A DNA stretch of 64,000 nt from Oscheius tipulae (Eukaryota; Nematoda; Chromadorea; Rhabditida; Rhabditidae): contig JASJZH010000003.1 of assembly GCA_037178975.1 (NCBI GenBank), forward strand, positions 1,240,001-1,304,000, given 5' to 3'. Positions 24,801-36,894 of the stretch are shown one piece after another (positions within the stretch are counted from its first letter, which is position 1; each line of letters begins with the position of its first letter). The position numbers and the translations under genes are program-made. The notes beneath the pieces were generated by a model, which was not told the origin of the DNA, ran no database searches, and saw only the letters and a list, made by a program, of their open reading frames with translations.

Positions 24801-26161
24801 CCAGGACGCGATCTCCGGGCTGTGGCGCCAGGGCCATCACAGGCAGGAACGAGTTCAGTCCCTGGATCATGTAATGTCCGGCCAGATATTCCGGGGTGGC
24901 TCCGACCGGCACTTGACTGTCGTAGACGACCAGCCCGACCTTGGTCCACGGGGCTGCCGGATCGACGTTCATTCCGCGAGCGATGAGCGACTTGGCCAGA
25001 TCTCCGCGCCGGGTCTTCAGCGTGTTTGTGCGAATTGTCACGGGGCGGGCTTGGTCATTCGCGTCGAGGAATTCCAGCAACTAGAATGGGATTTTCAGGT
25101 CGAAAAAGTGGAAAATACGAACCTCATTGCCATTGGGGAAGAGCTGAATGAACTTGGTCATGAGATACTCGTTGTAGCCGTACTGCGCGCACAGGTCCTT
25201 GGTCAGTATAGCGATGTAGTCGTCGCGGCTACGGCCATCTTGACGACGGGCCTTGAAGTCGCCGAGAACCTGGAAATTTGAAGATTTTTCGCGTCTAGTG
25301 AGTGAAATAAGGCTGAAAATCATATTTTTCCTCAGTGATCTAGTAGCTAACACGATAGATTGCCAATGGAACGACCCAGGTTCGACTCCCGGCTAATCTT
25401 TTCGGTTTTTGCTAAGACCAATTCCGTAGAAAACGAACCTGAATGACATCTCTCACACGGTCGCGAATAATCTGTAGATTCGGGACCTCTCTGAGCTCCT
25501 TCTCGACCTCGTCCACACTGGGCAGCTCGACCCGTTCCTGTCCTCCAATGTTCAGCTGGAGTTCCTCGGCGTTTTCGGCGCTAAATCAATTTTTAACATG
25601 GTTCAAAAATTAAAAAAACTCCATCTGGGCCTTCTTCTTGTCAAGTTTCTTCGACTTTCTTTCGATCGGGAGCTCATCCTCGTCCTCGAAAGAGCCTCCG
25701 TCCTCATCTCCCGACGAGGATCCATCGAAATTGTCGTCCATGACATCATCATCGTCGTCCTCGAAATCCCCGAGATCCATGTCCTCCTCGTCACCTTCCT
25801 CGTCGTCGAACAGCTGCGCGCGCTTGATCTCCTGGTTCTTGGCCTTTTTCGTCGAAGGAGTTGTTCCTTCTGGCTAAAAATTCTGGTTGTTCGGATAGAA
25901 AAGGGGCAGGAACGAACCTCGTCAAAGAGGGGACCTGCTGTGAGCTTGTTTTTCTTCTTCAGCGGTTGTTTCACGGCCTCGGAGCCGTTTTTCGTCGTCT
26001 TTTCTTCTCCACTCTTCTGAAATTAACTTATGTATGTTTTTTTTTTTTTTAGGAAAGTTGAAGTAGAATTAGGGGAAACTTACTGCTCTGACGATTTTCT
26101 TCTTCTTGCCGCCATCCTCTTCTGTCTTTTTGACGGCCTTCTTCTTTTTTAACAAGGCCAT
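21838..26161 (-). CDS. NOP2: NOP2/NSUN1 rRNA (cytosine-5) methyltransferase
   Basis: Eleven exons encode roughly 650 residues. A Lys-rich N-terminus ([20 protein letters not shown]) and an acidic Asp/Glu tract precede the NOL1/NOP2/Sun methyltransferase core. The core has the SAM-binding loop [29 protein letters not shown], motif [17 protein letters not shown] and motif [17 protein letters not shown], with both conserved Cys present. [23 protein letters not shown] and DGFFVAK match NOP2, not other NSUN proteins. The C-terminus is a basic nucleolar-type tail ([19 protein letters not shown]). The enzyme methylates a cytosine in large-subunit rRNA and supports 60S assembly in the nucleolus. Introns hold several tRNA-like repeats. 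All expected motifs are intact. Confidence 0.95.
22381..22475 (+). repeat. Family-1 tRNA-derived SINE, copy in a NOP2 intron
   Basis: A-box-like GTGTACTGGTAAGAGGCGC and B-box-like GACCCGGGTACAAGACCC, followed by GTGGATGACAACTTTCTTG and GCTATTTT. The head and tail match the copies at 54807-54919 and 55936-56050. Opposite strand to NOP2. Confidence 0.65.
23138..23225 (+). repeat. Family-3 repeat, copy A
   Basis: Related to 24575-24658: CTGATCTCTGCCATGGCAGG, GGCAGAAAGGAGAGTCGC, GGAAAATTAACAAGGGGACC. Intronic in NOP2. Confidence 0.5.
24195..24480 (+). repeat. Pair of tRNA-like segments
   Basis: GCATAGCGCAGTTGGGTAGA at about 24204 and GCGTAGTCGGATAGAGCTCC at about 24418 both look like A-box/D-arm remnants. 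Each is followed by a related segment ending CCTGGCTTGAC or CCAGGCTTGAC. Probably two diverged copies of one repeat, in a NOP2 intron. Confidence 0.4.
24575..24658 (+). repeat. Family-3 repeat, copy B
   Basis: CTGATCTCTACCACGGCTGG, GGCAGAGGGGGTCGCGC, GGAAAATGAACAGGGTGGAC; related to 23138-23225 in the same gene. Confidence 0.5.
25334..25399 (+). repeat. Degenerate tRNA-like sequence
   Basis: GATCTAGTAGCTAACACGAT followed by a near-perfect B box (AGGTTCGACTCCC). The acceptor stem does not pair. In a NOP2 intron. Confidence 0.4.
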
Positions 26162-27178
26162 TCTGTCTGAAAATTGTCAATTTTACAAGAAATTCTGAAA
26201 ATGAAAAGTATATCAAACATGGTGAGTTAAGAAAACGAAGAAAAGCGAAACACAGCCAGTTTGGATTAAAAATCAACGAGAATCCCAATGAACGCTGTAA
26301 AGAAAGGCAGCTGGGGCGTGATAACCTCTCTACCGCCGCGCAATCCTCGAGAAAAAAACTACTTGCCAAGAATTGATTCACGCTGTATTCAGTCACAAAC
26401 TGAAAAACTGGTCTCTCAGAGAGCAAACAAGACTGTAAGAGCTTCAAATAAACGTCATGAACGCAGAACAAGTGTTTTCGTTAGTGAGACGATTTTTCTA
26501 CGTAAAACAAAGATGTTTTCGTGGAAAATAAAGCAAGATGGCAAAGAAATATCGTTCATTCAGTACGATTTATTTCGGGAGCTTGTTGTGCATTCTCAAA
26601 ATAATGTAGCAAACGTATTTCCACGTCTTCTACAATAAAATTCACCAGATAGCGACAGAGAAACGGGAAAAATGAAGAGAATTTTAGGACTTGGGAGGAA
26701 AATTAAAGGACTGTACGAAAAGCAGGTCTCTATAACAAATCGTTATGAGACCCTTCGGGAGATTTAGCGAGAAGATATACACGGCAAAACAATTTCAATC
26801 TTCAGCGCTATTTTTGTGGCAAAAGACATGGTTTTCCAACAAAACACCGCTTGGAAGCATAGACTTTTCAAAAACGATTTAAAAGCTAGGAAAGAGATTA
26901 AAAATTGCTTATGAGTTTTAAAGCTAAGAGTGAATGGTGTTATCTTTGATCTATGCTTGACTCCAGACTCGTCTTGACATCTGATCCTCTACTTTTTGCT
27001 GTCGGTTTGGACAGATTCCTCACCGTCTCCGATGCCATCTCCAAGTCTTCCTTTTTTTTCTTGCTCCCGTATCGACGCCACAAACAAAACTGTCATTATG
27101 GCGGAAGCAAAAATTTTAATCAAGGGCGTCTGGTTCGATTCTCCTCAACAGTAAATATTTCTAAAATAAAATTATAAA
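26162..27178. other. Spacer 5' of NOP2, no gene seen
   Basis: AT-rich region upstream of NOP2 and left of the Helitron-bearing block. A tRNA-like B box (GGTTCGATTCTCC) occurs at about 27131. A 116-codon plus-strand frame at 26288-26638 has no recognisable motif and no flanking exons. Confidence 0.45.
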
Positions 27179-27590
27179 GGGCGTAGTGTCACGAAACGTT
27201 TTTTTCTAAAATCTAAAATCTAAAATAAAATTATAAAGGGCGTAGTGTCACGAAACGTTTTTTTCGAACCAGACCTTATAGATGGTATATGTAGATAGTA
27301 CTCAACGAGTGTTACCGATACATACTAATAATACCCGAAAATACTAACTAGCCGAGGCACGACGGGTAAAACTTCCCAAAAAATCGGGGGGAAAAATGAT
27401 CGAATTTCGGGTTCTGAGTGGTATAATCTTGTAGAGCTCAATGAGTACATTAACAAGTTCACTAATAATCCGAAAAAAAATAATTCACTGCTGAGGTATA
27501 GCGCTGTGAAAATGAAAATTTTGTTCTAAACTTTTAAATTCCCGCCAAAATATGAAAAGAGTACGTAAATGACATTTTCGATGCGACGAG
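27179..27590 (+). repeat. Left copy of a long direct repeat flanking the Helitron
   Basis: About 410 bases closely matching 37572-37945 in the same orientation, for example GGGGGGAAAAATGATCGAAT and ACATTTTCGATGCGACGAGC. Its first 59 bases (GGGCGTAGTGTCACGAAACG) are tandemly duplicated at 27181 and 27240. The match to the right-hand array suggests the Helitron block sits within, or carries, this repeat family. Confidence 0.8.
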
Positions 27591-27775
27591 CAATTCTTCA
27601 GCAACTAACTATGTGTTTTTTTCTGTTTGTCTCTGGGTTTTTTGTACTTGTTCAGAGCTGAAATCGCAATAAAGAAAAATGAAAAGCGCCCAACAGTCAA
27701 CAAAGCTCAGTGAAAACCATTTCATTCTTGTTTATTTGGAAAAACTAAAGACTAAATGGCTTAAAAAGAAATTGT

Positions 27776-27831
27776 CTCCGTAAGGTATGCACCCATACCT
27801 TATCTCCGTAAGGTATGCACCCATACCTTTT
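27776..27831. repeat. 28-base tandem repeat with a perfect palindrome
   Basis: Two copies of a 28-base unit, CTCCG followed by TAAGGTATGCACCCATACCT. Each unit holds the hairpin AAGGTATG-CACC-CATACCTT. On the minus strand each copy carries a GTATGG that could act as a splice donor for the adjacent exon. Confidence 0.75.
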
Positions 27832-28605
27832 CGACTTCGCTGACGAGGTATATACGGTCAAGTCGCAGAAGTTTGTCTTCAGGGAATTCCTCGCTCGCAG
27901 TTGAAACCCTGCCAATGGTCTCTATCGCCCTCTGAGGATCTTTTGCAGCAAATCTGGCTGTCGAACCCGGATAAAGTAAAAATAAAAAAAATCATTCGCT
28001 TCACACCGTTTGATCTAAGGCCGTTGGCAGCCTTCTCATATTCGAACCCTATGAGGCCCAAGTCTTTGGTATATGGAGTAGTCAATGGACACTCTTGTGT
28101 GCACCTTAGATAATTGTATATATTGTTGTACATAAATGTATATAGTTCCTATTTCAGAAAACACTGACCTCTTCTTCTTGCACATCGTCAAGTTTCGTCT
28201 TTTTTTCAGAACGCAGAAAGAGAAGGGAGCAAGTCTGTAAAACGTTCATAAAAAAAAATAGATATATGAAAGAAAAAAACTGTACAGACAAAAAACTCTC
28301 CTCATACCAAGCCTCTTTCGCGAGCCTTGTTTGCCTCCTTCTTGTTCTTCGCGTCTTCGATGAAATCGTGTCCTTTGCTGGTAAATTCAAAGACAACAAT
28401 ATAACTTCCTAAATAAAGAGAAAAAATCGTATCTTACCGTCGACCGGAGCCGACGAAATCAGAATAGTCAGATATGGTTGTGCCGGAAACGGTTCCGAGG
28501 TAAAGCGGCTTGCTTACGAGTTCGATGTGGACCTGCTCGAGACCGCTAATTTTGGCTGCGGCGAACTTAGAACGGAACGTCCTTATTTCCTACGTCAAAA
28601 TGTCT
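27800..28605 (-). CDS. Unidentified spliced gene antisense to the RPA-like gene
   Basis: At least three exons look coding on the minus strand. One at about 28600-28450 has FAAAKISGLEQVHIELVSK and VSGTTISDYSDFVGSG. One at about 28410-28310 has YIVVFEFTSKGHDFIEDAKN, and one at about 27975-27827 has FAAKDPQRAIETIGRVS. An exon around 28110-28030 (PYTKDLGLIGFEYEKAANG) may also belong. I do not recognise the protein and cannot fix its start; reading through the palindromic repeat the frame ends near 27800. It lies between the left direct repeat and the Helitron genes, transcribed away from them, and may be captured host sequence or an accessory Helitron gene. Confidence 0.45.
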
Positions 28606-28940
28606 AATTCTACGATGTAGCTTCCTTTGCGCCTCGGACCCATCCGATGTCACACCCGTACGGTCTCGTTTTCCTGTTTGGACGACCTCCCAGCTTGAGA
28701 GCTTTGCAGGCTTCTAATTTTTTTTTGAGCTGGAATGTTTTTCTGCTCAAATGGAATTTGCAAATAGAGCGGGCCCTTTTCTTTTTCGTTCTAAAATGCT
28801 CTTGTCTGACTCGCTTTTCAAATTTCGATTCTTTTATCTCAAAAACCCTTCTAAAATGCTCTCCAAGCCTCTAAGTTTCGATATTCTTCTATTGAAAACC
28901 TTCGACTCTATTTTCAGCGTAAAAGCGTAAACGGCTAAAA

Positions 28941-30264
28941 ATGTTCCAAGGTGAACAGCTTTCGATGAAAATTTCTGGAGTTACAATCTCTAAATTCGAC
29001 AATTTGATAATCGACACAAAAAAGTAAATTTACTGTTTGCTTCTTATCATTTTTTTAGCACTGGAAATTTTGCAGTAGCTGATGTTGAGTTCATTTCCTA
29101 CGAAACCCGAAACAATTTGCAACAAAACGTTCTCAATTTGATCTTGGCAGATGCCAATGACAAGTTGACCCAGTTTGCTTGCTATGGAAAAGCTGCCGAA
29201 GCCTGGAAACACATTAAAATGTATGTATATAAAATGTATGTAGAAGTATGTATAGTGAACCTTTTTAAAAACTTTGAAGTATTCAGATAATTCAAATTTA
29301 CGATTTTGACTGGAAACAGAGCCTTCCATCCAAATGTCATTATCATCCGCTCCTGGATACCAAATATGAGGGGTTGATCGATGAGCAAACGGGTTATGAG
29401 GCTTTGAGAAGTGATAGTGGTCAGAAATGGATTCCTGACTATCAGAAAATCTTCACACTGGATGAAGTTAAGCTTCATCCCTCCCAGTAAGATTTTTTTT
29501 TTAAAATTTTTGTATCTAAAATTATTCAGCTTTGTGGCTAAACTGAACGGTGTTGATCCAGTAAAGAGCTATGAAAACGATCGTGGAAAGGGAGAATTCG
29601 AAGTCTACCACTTTCTGACATTTGATGACCAAAATGTTCGTATTACGTTCTTCAACGAGACGATTGTCAGTCACGGACTGGAGAACAATGAGGTTAAGCT
29701 TTCGCAAATTTATAAACATTGAAACTCAGGTGTATGAAGTCATGGGGGCTTCTTACAAGGAACAGCCTCTCAGCAAGTTCAGTGATCTGAATCTGATCGG
29801 CCACAACTTGATGAAGTTCACTAGAGTTACTGGCATCGCTCAGCCTGTTACAAAGCCAATCAGCTTTGGAGAAATTTTTGTAGGCGATTTCGAATATAGC
29901 GGTATTTATGGTTAGTAATTTCAAAAGCTTTGTCATGTTTTCGCTTTAGAAACTGTTGTTCGAGCCAGAACGGGTACTACTCCCATCAAATTCCATACTG
30001 GCTTCTACCAGTTCCAAGCTATTGATGGCTCTCGTAGCAGCGACGGTCCTCTCTGTGCTATAGCTCAATCACAAGAAGCGAAAATCATGCGCGGTCAGTT
30101 GCTGAAAATTCAATATCTCATAAAAAAAGAAGGTAGTTTGAGAGTCGACGTTGTTGAAAAAGTATTCAGGTGAGCATCAAATCCTGAAGGTCTGCCACAT
30201 TGAGAATTATGAATTGATTGAAGAGGTTGCCCCCCTCACATACGAGGATCCCACGTTCATTTAG
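28941..30264 (+). CDS. RPA70-like single-strand DNA-binding protein (Helitron-associated)
   Basis: Seven exons join in phase from MFQGEQLSMKISG to the stop after TYEDPTFI, about 360 residues. The middle matches an RPA1 OB-fold of the DBD-A type: FTLDEVKLHP, then ENDRGKGEFEVYHFLTFDD, VRITFFNETI and NEVYEVMGASYKE, recalling the RPA pattern N.RG.G..F...L.D...IR.T.FN......VY. A second probable OB-fold follows (LIGHNLMKFTRVTGIAQP). No zinc-binding Cys cluster like that of the RPA70 C-terminus is visible. Many Helitrons carry an RPA-like gene next to Rep-helicase, thought to bind single-stranded intermediates. It ends 161 bases before the Rep-helicase start, same strand. A host RPA paralogue is less likely given this position. 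Confidence 0.75.
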
Positions 30265-30425
30265 AGTAAAACGATATTGGTCTTTCGTGTTGTACATATT
30301 TGGGGTCTGTTTTTCCGATAAAAACTATTCATCCTTATTGTAACAAAAGATGAAAAACGTTGTATCTCGAAATATACTTTTTTTATTAACAGACATATTT
30401 TTCTAATTTTAGTTTAGGTCAAACA

Positions 30426-33400
30426 ATGCCAAAAAAGAATAGTGATACTGATGAAGAATGGCTTCCGCCTTCTTCAAAACATCACAAAAAATGCCAAACT
30501 CGTGCTAAGATTTCCAAGTCTAGCAAAAACCCGGCTCCTAAAAAAAGTCGCAAACCTCCAGTCCGCAAGAGTTCGAGACCTCGCCTTTTTACATCCAAAA
30601 ATGGTTCGCTTCAATATATTTTGCTATTTTGACTTTTTTTTAGATGTTGAACCTAATTCAGAAAACTCCGAATCTTCGCAAACAGACGAAGAAAATGACC
30701 CAGACTATATTCAACCTAAAGCAACATCCTACTTCAAAGCTTATCGCGAAAAAAATGCTGATTTTGATAACCCAAAAAGGGTTAGAAAATATCGGGAAGC
30801 AAATATAGGACGCACACAAAGCATCGTTCTCGAGAAAACAGGTTTTTTTAAATCTATAAAAATATTCGATTTAGCTATCTCAAATCCAAGCTTTATTGGA
30901 AAGATGACCAAAATTTGCCCTTATTGTTTTGCTGAACATTTTGAGTCTTCACCGGTCAGCTGTTGTCAAAATGGAAAGGTTTTTGTCAAACCGTGGCCGA
31001 AAATGCCTCAATACCTGAAACAGCTGATGACCAGCAATTCCGAATTCAAACGTAATATCTTACGCTACAACTGCTGCTTTAGCTTTGCATCTATCCAATA
31101 TACCACAGTTCCTTCGGCAAAATTTGGACAACAAGTAAAATACATTGAGTTTTCTGGGTACAACAGTTTTTAGGTAGCAAAAAGTCGAGGTCACATATAT
31201 CATTTTGCATCGGCAGCCCTGCCTTTGGACGAAAACAAACCAAGATTCGGAAATTATTACATTTTTGATGCTCAAAGAGCTGCAGAAAAACGAGCAGAAC
31301 AAGATATTTTTTCCGACCTCGATCAAAACGTAATTTTGTACTAGGTCAAAACTGATTGAAACTTTAGATTGTCTACGTACTCTCAACGTTGATTGAGGAG
31401 AATAATCCACATGCTGCCTTTTATCGGAAAATGGGAAAACTTCTAGAGGAAAAGAGCAAAAAGGGCGAGCCGGTTGATGAACTCCGTTTTCGAATCATTG
31501 ACGCTCGAACTGTGAAAAAAGAAGAAATTCAAGTAAAACTTTGCTTTCACAGTCACTCCCAAATCTTTAGCAGCATCCAAGCACCTATGTTGTTCCTCAA
31601 AATAATGAGTTTGTTGCTGTGTTTTTTGATGCCAATCGCGAACAAGATATCAAACTGCCCGGTCTCAATATCTACACTCATCGCTCAGATGTCCCAATGC
31701 CTTTGTTATCGTGGGACTCTCGAATCGATAGTCTCTGCTACGCCATTTTATTTCCGAGAGGCGAACCAGGTTACACTAGGCAGGCTTTCCCCTACTATCA
31801 TAATCGTGAAACACCTTATCTGGCACGCCTGAAAGAGATTCAAAAACAGTGTCCTGAAAAGGCCAAACTTTGGGACATAAACTACACTAAAGATGACGTT
31901 CTCTTTCAACAACAGTAAGAAATTTTGTTGCTTTGATTTATGGTTTTTAGGATATTTGAGACTTTGAAAGAAAAACAAAGCAAATCATGTAATGACTATG
32001 ATCAACAACTCAGTGGATATAATTCTGACATTCCTTATTTGCAGAATAACGGAATAGAGTCAGACATTGTACTTGAAGAAAGAAAAGGCAATATTTATCC
32101 AGTTAGAACTAGGAAAGGAAAAGAGGGGAAAATAATCTGGATGCCAGATGTGGAGGTTAGAACTTTTATGTAGCTAGCTGTAATTTGAGTCATTTTAGTG
32201 TGTGGAAAATAACGAAGAGTTCCCAGGTAGTCGACTCATAGAACTGAATACGGAATCAAAAGAAGATGAGTACCCAATTGGCGAACAATCAAACGAAAAT
32301 CTTGTGACATCCGAAGACGAGAAAATCCTTGATTACGAAAGTTCTTGCCCAACTTCAACCCAACTTTTAGTTGAAACCGATCCAGACCCGTATACGGAAG
32401 CCGTCAAAATGCAAAAAGAAGAAACGGTTTGAACTGCTTCTGAAACAAATGAGCTTTCCAATTTCAGAAACATAAATATCACGCTTCTTTGCGAGAATAT
32501 GCTCTGTATCAGTTGCAACAGCGTTACAAGCAAGATAATCGAATTCACAATGCAGGAAAATTAGGTCAATTGTATACGATTGATCTCTACACCCGAATTA
32601 TGGATCAGAGAGCCAGTGCTAGACGTCAACATAACGTACAGTACACTACGTCTACCCGAAAAGAACTACTCATGGCAATTCAAAATCGGGCTAACAAGTA
32701 CGGACGCAAGATTGGATGCATAGCCACAGTACCAGTTACTGTTCCAGGATCTCCACGATACTTACAGAAAAAGTATGAGGACGCTATTGCAATGTCTAAC
32801 CAGCTCGGTCATGCAGACCTTTTCGTCACTTATACATGTAATGTCAAATGGCGAGAAATCAAAGTAATTTTTTCCCATTTTTTAAAATTTTGTTTTGAGG
32901 AAAATTTGAAAAAAGGGCAAAGTTGGGCTGATAGACCGGAGCTAATTGCCGAAGTTTTCGAACTAAAACTCAAAGCTTTTCTCGAAAGGTTATGCGGGCA
33001 GCAAGCAACTCAAAGAAAACGTGGAAAACCTGGTAGAATTGACTTCTTTTCTTCTCTTACAAACAATGATTTGAGGCATTTTTGGAATGGTAAAATGGTT
33101 CGCCTACTCTATCGAGTTCCAAGCACGCGGTCCTCCTCACGCGCACATAATAGTCTCACTCGTGGAGCACGTTACAACAGCCGAACAAGTTGACCGCATC
33201 TGCCAAGCCTATTTCCCAAAAATGGATCCTCATAGCAGAGCGAAAAAACAAGAAAAAGTTAAAAGATTGCGCGACTTAGTCGAGCAATTCATGACGCATA
33301 GACCCTGTGAAGGAGACGAAAATGTAAGATGCTTTTGGTTTAAATCACTTTTGTTTCACAGGCATATTGTCGACAAAATATCAAAAAGACTGCTCCCCAG

Positions 33401-36400
33401 TGCAAAAAACATTTTCCTCAAGAATATTCCGATCACACCCATTACAACGATCGAGACTACCCAGTCAAGAGACGTCCAGATAACGGCGAGGGATTCTCTA
33501 TGAAAAACTCATCTGGGAAAGAAGTCTGGGCTGACAACAGATACGTCGTCACGACAAATTTTGACCTCTTATCCGAATTCGAATGTCATATTTGCATCGA
33601 AGTCATTTCACAGATAAGGGTATTCAAGTATCTGTTTAAGTACATTTATAAGGTGCCTATATTTTCTTAATTTTGGCAACAAAACGTTTTAGGGATATGA
33701 CAGAGTGATAATCGAATCAATCAGTAATTTGAGAGGAATGGATGTAAAGGCTGACATGACTACAACCGGCCATATTTTCCACTCTGTCAGTTCTCACATG
33801 TCCCAAGGAGTCCTTAAAAGGCGAAACGCAGAGGCTGTGAAAATGTTATCTCTTAATGGCGTTTCAGCGTAAAAAATTTAAGTAAATTTGCCTAAAAATT
33901 GGGTTTAGAACGGACGAAAACAAAAATCCAATGCTCGTGTACGATGAAAATCATCTCATCGAAGATCAAAGAGAGTTGACAGCATGTGAAGCGGCATGGG
34001 AAATAACCAATTTTCCACGAGCTCATGCTACTCACACTGTCGAGACTCTCTTTGTCCATGCTCCTCACGAAGAGCCGATACACATTTTCGAAGGTGAAGA
34101 AGAAGAAATGTATGAGAAGGCCCAAGAAAACCAAGTTACCAGCCGTCTCAAAGCCTGGTTTGAGCTCAACAAAAGTGACGAGTCTGCCAAGAATCTGCAT
34201 TATCAAGAGCTCCCCAAGTATTATATCTACGAAAAAGATCACTGGAGAAAACGACAGAGAAATTTGAGTCAGTATATTCTCGGCACTGTCAAATCAGTTC
34301 ATCCCCGAAATATTGAGCAATTCGCTATTCGATTACTGGCCACTACTCGAAAAGGAGTTACCTCTTTTGACGATTTGAGAACTGTGGACGGTGAAATATG
34401 TGATACTTTTGTTTCTGCCGCTAAGGTATCTTCTGGCAAACTTCCAGTTCAAATTTGAATTCTAGAAACTGAAACTTATGACTGATCAACAAGAATGGCA
34501 TGACGCTATAGCCGAAGCAGCTGAATTCCAAAAACCTCCGGCTATAAGACGCCTCTTCAGCTCAATCCTTCTCTATTGTGCTGTATTGGATCCAAAAGAC
34601 CTTTGGGAAAAACAGAAAGAACACTGTTATGAAGCGAGACCAGATTGGTCTGACGAACGAAAAGAAGCCCAGGCTCTCTATCATATCGGCAAAACCTTAG
34701 AGTATCACGGAACGAGTTTGAGTCGTCTCAACTTGCCAGGTTTCTTTTTAAAAAAGGTTATTATTAAGCCCAATTTTTAGAAATTAGACGAAAACATTTG
34801 CCAGAAAATGTCGAAGAGTATAGTGATGCTTTTGAAGACCAAACTACCCCAGCAATAGCTACTCAAATAGCTCAAAACTTCATCAACGTAATCTTTCCAT
34901 CTATTGTTTGCTTTTAAAAACAATTCAGCGCCTCAATGCTGACCAAAGACGTGTTTTTGAAACAATTTCGGAGTCAGTTATGAACCAAAAAAGACAGAGT
35001 TTCTTTATAAATGGAGCCGGAGGGACAGGCAAAACGTTTGTCTACAAAGCACTCTACTATTATTTCCGATCGAAAGGCCTAAAAGTAACCATTTTTGTAC
35101 AAATCTATTAAAATTTTATAGGTTTTGGCATGTGCACACACAGGTGTAGCAGCAATTTTACTCCCTTTTGGTCAAACAGCTCACCGAGCTTTCCATATTC
35201 CTCTATTGACAGAAGAAAGCATGCACTGCAAAGTGAAGCTCGAATCATCAGATGGTAAAAAGAAGTTTTTCCAAATTAGTTGACTTTTAGCACAATATCT
35301 TCATGACGTAGATGTAGTTCTGTGGGACGAGGCCCCTATGACTGACAGACGAACTTTGCAATCAGTTCACGAGTTGTTTATCAACATTCACGTAAATGAC
35401 CCAGCCGCTTGTGGCAAACCATTTGCTGGAATTCCATTCGTTTTCGGCGGAGACTTTCGTCAAACTCTTCCTGTCGTTTTAGGAGTAAAAGGAGCAGAAG
35501 TGTTGAATTACAGTTTGCTCAGAAGCGACTTATGGAAAAAGCTGACAGTTTGTACACTTTTTAATCATGTCAAAAAGGTTACTTTAGGTCTGTCATCTTA
35601 AAGTGAATGTTCGCGCTCAATCTGACCCAAAATACTCGGAATTTCTGACAAAAATAAGTGACGGCACAGCAAATATTGATCAAAATCTCCGCGAAACGGA
35701 TCAAGAAGTAGATTTACCTCAAAGTATCATCGCGAACTCGGAAGAGGAATTGATTACTGAGCTTTTCGGCAAAAAAAACGATCCAAACAAAAAGATTGCT
35801 AATCGCGAACTCGTCGAAAGTACCTCAATAATGACAGTCGATAATCGTACAGCTTTCCTTCTCAACGACAAGGTTCAAAACTTTTAGTTTCCAAAAACAC
35901 AGATCTGTTTAGATTCTTAGTATTCTTGATGGAGAAACAGTCGAATACAAAAGTATCGACGAGTACGATCCGGACAAGGGTTTTGAAAATTTGGATCCAG
36001 ACATCTACAATACAATTACCCCCTCCGGAATGCCTTTGCATAATCTTCGTCTAAAAGTTGGGGCTGTGGTCATTCTTTTAGTTAACTTGAATGTCTCCAA
36101 GGGTCTTGTAAACGGAACTAGACTAATCATAACGAAACTGGGCAAAAACGTTAGTTTTTTTAGATATTGTAAACTAAAATATCATTTTCAAGATTATTCT
36201 CGCTGATCCAGTAACGAACGATTCCATTTCTCACAAAAAACATGATCCCGTCATCTTACACAGAATGCGAATGTCTACTACGAGCGCTCCATCACGAGAA
36301 CTAGCATTCGTACGCTGGCAGTATGTTTTTCTATTTTTTTGAAGCTCTCAACTAAGATTATCGTTGAAAAATTAGTCTTTTACAGCTTTCCCCTCAGACT

Positions 36401-36608
36401 AGCCTATGCGATTACCTGTAACAAAGCCCAAGGGCAAACCCTCAAACACGCCGGACTGATTCTTAGGACGCCATGTTTTGCCCACGGCCAATTATATGTT
36501 GCGCTCAGTAGAGTTCGAAAAGCCGAAGACATCAAGGTCTACATCGCCAACTCGGAAAAACCTAACAGAACCATTAATGTTGTTCATAGAAATGCGGTTA
36601 TTGATTAA
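30426..36608 (+). CDS. Helitron Rep-helicase transposase (spliced)
   Basis: About 15 short introns interrupt a protein of well over 1,400 residues. In order: a basic N-terminus (MPKKNSDTDEEWLPP); the zinc-finger-like ICPYCFAEHF with CCQNGKV; the Helitron-like N domain (GSPRYLQKKYEDAIAMSNQ, DLFVTYTCNVKW, ADRPELIAEVFELKLK); the HUH motif PHAHIIV (33138 region); and the two-tyrosine motif KYLFKYIYKGYDRV (33630-33710), whose Tyr pair cuts DNA. A PIF1-family helicase follows, with Walker A GAGGTGKT, Walker B VVLWDEAPM, GGDFRQTLPVVLG and the C-terminal ITCNKAQGQTL and GQLYVALSRV. No in-exon stop or frameshift was seen, so it may be active. Introns of 40-60 bases keep phase throughout. Confidence 0.9.
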
Positions 36609-36795
36609 GTTTATGGTTTCTATTGGCATAAATCTACAATAAAATTTGGTCTTTTGAGAATTAAAGCTGCAATTATAGACATTTCTGAGTGTTTAGACAT
36701 CTTGTTTGGCAAAAGGCTGGTTGATTTGCTGAATTTTGACTTTTTTGTGTGAAAAAGAAACAGTCAAAAGCAGGCATCAGGCAGAAAAAAAAAAC

Positions 36796-36870
36796 TAACT
36801 TGATATAATCGCTTTTCGTCCTGGCCCCGTCCTTCCCGTAGACGGCACGAATGGCCTTCCTGACATCATC
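36796..36870 (-). other. Short coding-like fragment
   Basis: The minus strand reads RKAIRAVYGKDGARTKSDY in a GC-rich stretch unlike its AT-rich surroundings. It could be a captured exon fragment; no flanking exons were found. Confidence 0.3.
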
Positions 36871-36894
36871 TTCTCATCCCGAAACTGTTGTTCT

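Noticed and set aside
26288-26638. 116-codon plus-strand frame
   Set aside because: No motif, no partner exons and AT-rich codon use; it lies upstream of NOP2 on the opposite strand.
30100-30170. Extended last exon of the RPA-like gene
   Set aside because: Reading on instead of splicing gives a stop and loses the downstream in-phase exon ending TYEDPTFI, which has a good TATTCAG acceptor.
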